A stretch of DNA of 8,339 bases from Arthrobacter sp. (GTDB lineage: Bacteria > Actinomycetota > Actinomycetes > Actinomycetales > Micrococcaceae), in contig JASLBS010000259.1 in assembly GCA_030146405.1 (NCBI GenBank), positions 1-8,339 of the forward strand, read 5' to 3'. Made by a program: the position numbers and the translations under genes. Of this stretch, positions 4,841-8,339 are shown one piece after another. Every line of letters starts with the position of its first letter. Position 1 is the first letter of the stretch. Under the pieces are notes generated by a model, which saw nothing but the letters and a program-made list of their open reading frames with translations, did no database searches and was not told the DNA's origin.

Positions 4841-7773
4841 GAGCCGACCTCCCGTCGGGACTCCTGCTGGCCGGGTTGCTCGGGGCCGTCCGCGTTCTCC
4901 GGGTTCTGGTGCACCGGACCGTGCTGGTCCGCCCCGGGCTGTGGTTCGTCCTCGTGCTTGACGCCGGCGGCATGCTGCGGGGCCTGGCCGAGGTAGTTCA
5001 GAGCCACGAGGACCAGGCCCACCACGGCGAGGTACACGCCGATGTCGAAGACGAGCGTGGAGGTGAAGGAATAGGTGGCACCGAAGGGAAGCGGGATGTC
5101 GAGGTGCAGGGGACGCAGAAAGGATCCGTTGAACAGTCCGGCAACGCCGGTGAGCGTTGCGATGGCGATACCGCTCGCGAGGATACTGCGGTAGGGCAGG
5201 CGCGTGGGCGAGTCACGGTCCGAAGGCGCTCCGAGGTAGGCGAGGCAGAGGCCCGTTCCGGCGACCAGCGCCGAGATGAACCCACCACCCGGCTCGTAGT
5301 GGCCCCGCAGCAGCAGGTAGAGCGAGAAGACCACGATCACCGGAGCGAGCCACCGGAACAGCACCCGCGCGGGCAGCGTGTTGTCCACCCGGTCCGTGAG
5401 CGCGGACTCGGTCCATTCCCTGAAGTGGCTCACCCGTTCGCTGAGGGAGCGGCGGGAGCTGAGCACCGCGATGATCGCCAGGGCGGCGATGGCCACCACG
5501 GTGAGTTCCCCGAGGGTGTCGAGCGCGCGGTAGTCCACCAGGATGGTGTTGACGATGTTGTTGCCGCCGGTGTCCTCGTACGTGTTGTCGAGGAAGTACT
5601 GTCCGGTCGCGGAGATGTCGCGGCGCCCGGTGAGTGCGAAGGTCGCCGCGAAGGCCAGTATCCCTGCGCCCACGGCCACGACACCGGACACGATCATCCG
5701 GCGCCGTCCGACGGCCAGGAAGGTACGGGGCAACCGGCGCAGCGCGAGCACCAGCACCACGGCGGTCAGGATCTCCACCAGCAACTGGGTCATTCCGACG
5801 TCGACCGCACCGAGGGTGATGAACCAGATGGACACCACGTATCCGGCCGCGCCGACCAGCAGGAGCGCGGTCAGGCGCGAGTGCGTCAGGACGGCCCCGA
5901 GGAGGAACAGGGCGAGCATGGTCAGCAGCACCCAGTCCGAGCCGCGGTCCAGGTCTCCCACCTGGTCCGCGAGCAGCGGGGCAGAGGTCAACGCGGCGAT
6001 CCCGAGGGCGGCCAGCAGTATGCCGGGCGCACCGAGGTGCAGGTACTGCTTGTCCGTCCGGGTGACGTCACCGACACGGCCACCGAGGGTGATCGCCCCC
6101 TTCCTCAGAGCCTCGACCACTCCGACCCCGGTGAAGGGAAGGAGATGGCGGTCCAGCGCCTTGTCGATGGGTTCGCGGAACAGGACGAGCACCAGCCCTG
6201 CCACGACGACCAGGACGGAGAGGCCGAGCTCGGGGTTGAACCCGTGCCACAGGGCCAGATACGGATCATGCTCGACGCCGGTGGAAGCGAGCGTCGCACT
6301 CTCGATCAGCGGGTTCAGGATGCCCACCGCGACACCGAGGACGAGGCCGGCCACGGCGGGAAGGGCTGCGGGGAGCAGGAAGAGGAAGCTGCCCTCCGTG
6401 GGCGTCTTCGTGGGCTTGTACTCCTCGACCACCGGGGCGGTGAGTCGCGCGTCGCCGACCCCGCGGTAACCGGAGAACGCACCGAGCACGATCCTCGCCG
6501 AGTAGGCGAAGGTCAGGGTGGCCGCGGTGACCGCCGCGGCCGTGGCGAGCCCGCCGGCGAGGCCCCCACCCGGTGCATCCAGAAAGGCAGCGAAGATCGA
6601 TTCCTTGCTCACGAATCCGAGCAGGGGCGCAACCCCTGCCATGGACAGCGCCGCGAGGATCGTGATGGTCATGGTGACGGGCATGGCACGGCGCAGCCGG
6701 TGGAGCCCGCGGAGGTCCCGGGTGCCCGCCTGGTGATCGATGATTCCCACCGTCATGAACAGGGTGGACTTGAACAGGGCGTGGGCCAGGGTGTGGATCG
6801 CGGCTGCGGTGAGGGCCTCCGGTGTTCCGAGGCCGATCACCGCGACGAGGAAGCCCAACTGGCTCACGGTCGAGTACGCCATGATCGCCTTGAGGTCATG
6901 GCGCTGGAGTGCGAACAGGGCTCCCATGAGGGCGGTGATGAGTCCGCAGGTGATCAGCAGTACCTGCCAGGCGAGGTTGTCCCCGAAGAGGGGCGAGAAG
7001 CGCATCAGCAGGTAGATCCCGGCCTTGACCATGGCCGCGGCATGGAGATAGGCGCTCACCGGGGTGGGCGCCACCATGGCGTCCGGCAGCCACATGTGGA
7101 AGGGGAACTGCGCGGACTTGGTCATCGCCGCGACGGCGATCAGGAGTGCGACGGCGGTGGTGGCCTCCGGGCTCGACCCCCAGGCGTCGCTCTCCAGCGC
7201 GAGGGACAGCTGGGTGGTACCCGTGGTGGTGATGATCAGCACCACGGCGAAGAGGAGGCAGAGCCCACCGAACGCCGTGATCAGCAGGGTGCGGACCGCG
7301 ACCGGCCCTGCCTTCGGTCCGGACCTGTTGATCAGGAAGAACGAGCACAGCGTGGTCAGTTCCCAGAAGACGAAGAGGAGCACGACGTCGTCCGCGAGGA
7401 CCAGCCCCACCATCGCGAACGCGAAGAGCAGCATCCAGGCGTAGTAGTCGGTGTGCCGGCTGCCGCTCGCCAGGTACCGGGCCGAATAGGCCATCACCAG
7501 CGCGCCGACGAACAGGACGAGGAAGACGAAGAGCAGAGCGAGGCCGTCCATGCGCAGTCGGAGAGCGACGTCCAGCGTGGGTATCCAGGGAACGGACTGC
7601 ACCACGTCGCTGCTCCCGCCGGGACCGGATCCCGGCAGGGTCGACGCCAGGACACCGAGCAGGCCGAGCGCCAGTGCTGCGATCCAGCCCGCGTTGCGGC
7701 GGAGACCCCGCGCAGCGAGAACGCCCACCCACACGGTGAGGAAGGTGAGGAGGAGGAGAAGGAAGAGGGTCAT
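4837..7773 (-). CDS. mrpA: Fused MrpA-MrpB subunit of Na+(K+)/H+ antiporter
   Basis: A 978-aa protein joining MrpA and MrpB, as in other actinobacterial mrpACDEFG operons; separate MrpA proteins are about 800 aa. Residues about 65-430 form the NuoL/ND5-like antiporter core with E138 (FWELTTLCSFF), K219 (TKSAQFPFHMWLP), K250 (AAAMVKAGIYLL), H331 and K335 (HTLAHALFKSTLFM) and K390 (GFVSKES). After further helices, a DUF4040/NuoJ-like part (about 610-680) has D658 and E667 in DVGMTQLLVEILT. NTILVDYRALDTLGE follows (742-756). The MnhB domain spans about 785-928 with GHYEPGGGFISAL. Residues 930-978 are a hydrophilic Pro/Gln/Glu-rich tail. ATG at 7773 has GAGGA 7 nt upstream. It is the first cistron; a possible 22-codon leader ORF ends on its start codon. 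Confidence 0.96.
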   Translation of the reverse strand: MTLFLLLLLTFLTVWVGVLAARGLRRNAGWIAALALGLLGVLASTLPGSGPGGSSDVVQSVPWIPTLDVALRLRMDGLALLFVFLVLFVGALVMAYSARYLASGSRHTDYYAWMLLFAFAMVGLVLADDVVLLFVFWELTTLCSFFLINRSGPKAGPVAVRTLLITAFGGLCLLFAVVLIITTTGTTQLSLALESDAWGSSPEATTAVALLIAVAAMTKSAQFPFHMWLPDAMVAPTPVSAYLHAAAMVKAGIYLLMRFSPLFGDNLAWQVLLITCGLITALMGALFALQRHDLKAIMAYSTVSQLGFLVAVIGLGTPEALTAAAIHTLAHALFKSTLFMTVGIIDHQAGTRDLRGLHRLRRAMPVTMTITILAALSMAGVAPLLGFVSKESIFAAFLDAPGGGLAGGLATAAAVTAATLTFAYSARIVLGAFSGYRGVGDARLTAPVVEEYKPTKTPTEGSFLFLLPAALPAVAGLVLGVAVGILNPLIESATLASTGVEHDPYLALWHGFNPELGLSVLVVVAGLVLVLFREPIDKALDRHLLPFTGVGVVEALRKGAITLGGRVGDVTRTDKQYLHLGAPGILLAALGIAALTSAPLLADQVGDLDRGSDWVLLTMLALFLLGAVLTHSRLTALLLVGAAGYVVSIWFITLGAVDVGMTQLLVEILTAVVLVLALRRLPRTFLAVGRRRMIVSGVVAVGAGILAFAATFALTGRRDISATGQYFLDNTYEDTGGNNIVNTILVDYRALDTLGELTVVAIAALAIIAVLSSRRSLSERVSHFREWTESALTDRVDNTLPARVLFRWLAPVIVVFSLYLLLRGHYEPGGGFISALVAGTGLCLAYLGAPSDRDSPTRLPYRSILASGIAIATLTGVAGLFNGSFLRPLHLDIPLPFGATYSFTSTLVFDIGVYLAVVGLVLVALNYLGQAPQHAAGVKHEDEPQPGADQHGPVHQNPENADGPEQPGQQESRREVGS

Positions 7774-7838
7774 CGGTGCGTCCTCGCAGGAGGCGTACCG
7801 GGAGTTCGTGGGGCGCTAGCTGACATCGGCACGAACAT
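7770..7838 (-). CDS. Possible 22-codon leader ORF coupled to mrpA
   Basis: ATG at 7836-7838 opens a frame of 22 codons (beginning MFVPMSASAPRT, rich in Pro, Thr, Arg and Ala) that ends at TGA 7770-7772. Stop and mrpA start overlap as ATGA, the same join used at most other junctions of this operon. GGAGGA lies about 9 nt before the ATG. An internal ATG would give an 18-codon version. The peptide has no recognisable fold and a frame this short arises easily by chance, so coupling of mrpA translation to it is a hypothesis. Confidence 0.3.
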   Translation of the reverse strand: MFVPMSASAPRTPGTPPARTHR

Positions 7839-7913
7839 GAACTGCGGTCCTCCAGGGTCCTGCGTGGGGGGCGTGCACCGGACGGGCACAAACGGGCTCG
7901 GGCGGCTGGCTCT

Positions 7914-7970
7914 CCACCCTGACCGAAGGGCTTCGGCGCGTGATCGCTCGCCGGGTCTCTCATCAGGTGG
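7914..7970 (-). promoter_or_regulatory. Foldable leader segment upstream of mrpA (possible three-way junction)
   Basis: In the minus-strand RNA, CCACCTGA (7963-7970) pairs with TCAGGGTGG (7914-7922) over 8 bp with one bulged G. Inside it a perfect 5-bp hairpin CCGAA-GCCC-TTCGG (7923-7936) lies next to a weaker GCG/CGC helix (7938-7951), so the unit can close as a three-way junction about 140 nt before mrpA. Strings such as GAGAGACC and GCGCCGAAG recall glycine-type aptamers, but the full conserved core is not there. Whether this segment is transcribed depends on the unmapped start site. Confidence 0.3.
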
Positions 7971-8055
7971 GACAGTGACCTGTGGTGTCGGATGAGTGCG
8001 ACCACCCCCGGACAGGTTCTGCCAGCGGGAGAAAGCTCACCTCCACCACTCCTCC

Positions 8056-8095
8056 ATGCTATCGGACCACCGTCATCCCGGGCACATCGGACCAC
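8056..8095 (-). promoter_or_regulatory. Direct repeat and -10-like hexamer, candidate mrp promoter region
   Basis: The 10-mer GTGGTCCGAT (minus strand) occurs twice, at 8086-8095 and 8061-8070, offset by 25 bp. The second copy runs directly into TAGCAT (8056-8061), an acceptable -10 box. No good -35 is found at the right spacing, so either an activator binds the repeats or the promoter is elsewhere. A start near 8049 would give an mrp leader of about 275 nt. Confidence 0.3.
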
Positions 8096-8339
8096 GGGAG
8101 CGCCTGGTGCTCCTGACGTGCCCGAGCACGGGCGCCTCCACACCCGGGCAGGTGTCCATCACCACGTCGGGTACGGCCTCCGCCGCACGGGAGACCACGC
8201 CTCGTCGGGAACTCGCGGCTGGATCCGCACCGACCTGCTCGAGCGGGGCGGGCAGAGGACACGGGCGAGCGGTGGCAGGATTGAGGGGCCGGACCGGCAC
8301 GGACGCACCTGCGACGTCCATTCCGCCGCTCCGACGACA
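8073..8339 (-). CDS. Possible C-terminal part of an unrecognised ORF entering from the right edge
   Basis: A minus-strand frame is open from the window edge to TGA at 8073-8075. If it starts at the ATG at 8319-8321 it encodes 82 aa (beginning MDVAGASVPVRP, later EAVPDVVMDTCPGVEAPVLGHV); the frame stays open upstream, so it may be the end of a longer gene. Third-position GC is high, as in real genes here, but in such GC-rich DNA that is weak evidence, and a plus-strand frame from ATG 8056 is open over the same bases. No family was recognised. Confidence 0.2.
   Translation of the reverse strand, partial: CRRSGGMDVAGASVPVRPLNPATARPCPLPAPLEQVGADPAASSRRGVVSRAAEAVPDVVMDTCPGVEAPVLGHVRSTRRSRGPMCPG

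Larger units (their letters stand above)
7839..8339 (-). other. Upstream region of the mrp operon without a confident gene
   Basis: This roughly 500-bp stretch holds the mrp promoter somewhere, plus foldable leader sequence (7914-7970), a 10-bp direct repeat with a -10-like hexamer (8056-8095), and open frames from 8056 to the right edge on both strands whose reality is doubtful. No tRNA, mobile element or CRISPR structure was seen. Confidence 0.6.

Noticed and set aside
7914..7975. A hammerhead ribozyme, suggested by CTGATGAG and CGAAG in the mrp leader
   Set aside because: The essential GAAA core after stem II reads GAAG, stem II is weak, and no cleavage-site triplet sits in the right helix context.
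4876..7995. A 1039-codon open frame on the plus strand opposite mrpA
   Set aside because: The translation is dominated by Glu, Gly, Arg, Gln and His with no domain, as expected opposite a GC-rich membrane-protein gene. mrpA itself has unambiguous family motifs throughout.
8056..8339. A plus-strand gene from ATG 8056 to the window edge
   Set aside because: It has no ribosome site at a suitable distance, and the translation is Ser/Thr/Arg/Gly-rich without recognisable features. It competes with an equally open minus-strand frame, so neither is well supported.

Overview
The window is high-GC DNA with dense four-base gene overlaps and codons strongly biased to G or C at the third position. Together with an actinobacterial-type mrp operon, in which the MrpB domain is fused to MrpA, this points to an actinobacterium (Actinomycetota). 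Micrococcales or a close relative is my guess and cannot be proved from this window. Every convincing gene lies on the minus strand, so the functional reading direction is from right to left.

Right end (about 7774-8339): no confident gene. It holds an open reading frame of uncertain reality that enters from beyond the window edge, a 10-bp direct repeat beside a -10-like hexamer, a foldable segment that could form a three-way junction in the mrp leader RNA, and a possible 22-codon leader ORF whose stop codon overlaps the mrpA start.

Centre (1935-7773): a complete Mrp-type multisubunit Na+(or K+)/H+ antiporter operon in the order mrpA(+B fused), mrpC, mrpD, mrpE, mrpF, mrpG. Every junction overlaps by one to four bases, so translation is probably coupled along the transcript. 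MrpA and MrpD are the two large complex-I-like proton-pumping subunits and keep their key membrane Glu and Lys residues. MrpC is canonical. MrpE is the short form. MrpF and MrpG have lost residues that are normally conserved in their families. Next comes a 188-aa DUF1990 (UPF0548) protein, 46 bases after mrpG and probably on the same transcript.

Left end (1-1321): a separately transcribed gene for a 316-aa secreted, probably envelope-anchored protein. It has a signal peptide, an Ala/Glu-rich helical domain with two cysteines, a Pro/Val-rich spacer, an LNVQTA-type motif, a membrane segment and a basic tail. Its upstream region is unusually informative: a fair promoter with a near-perfect palindrome in its spacer, tandem TAAC/GAAAC/GTAAC half-sites just upstream as bound by OmpR-family regulators (GlnR/MtrA type), and a roughly 180-nt leader with a strong 10-bp hairpin. 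A perfect 13-bp hairpin just after the gene is its likely terminator.

The antiporter genes themselves are well known. The less expected parts are the regulatory architecture of the envelope gene, the altered MrpF/MrpG motifs and the leader region of the mrp operon.
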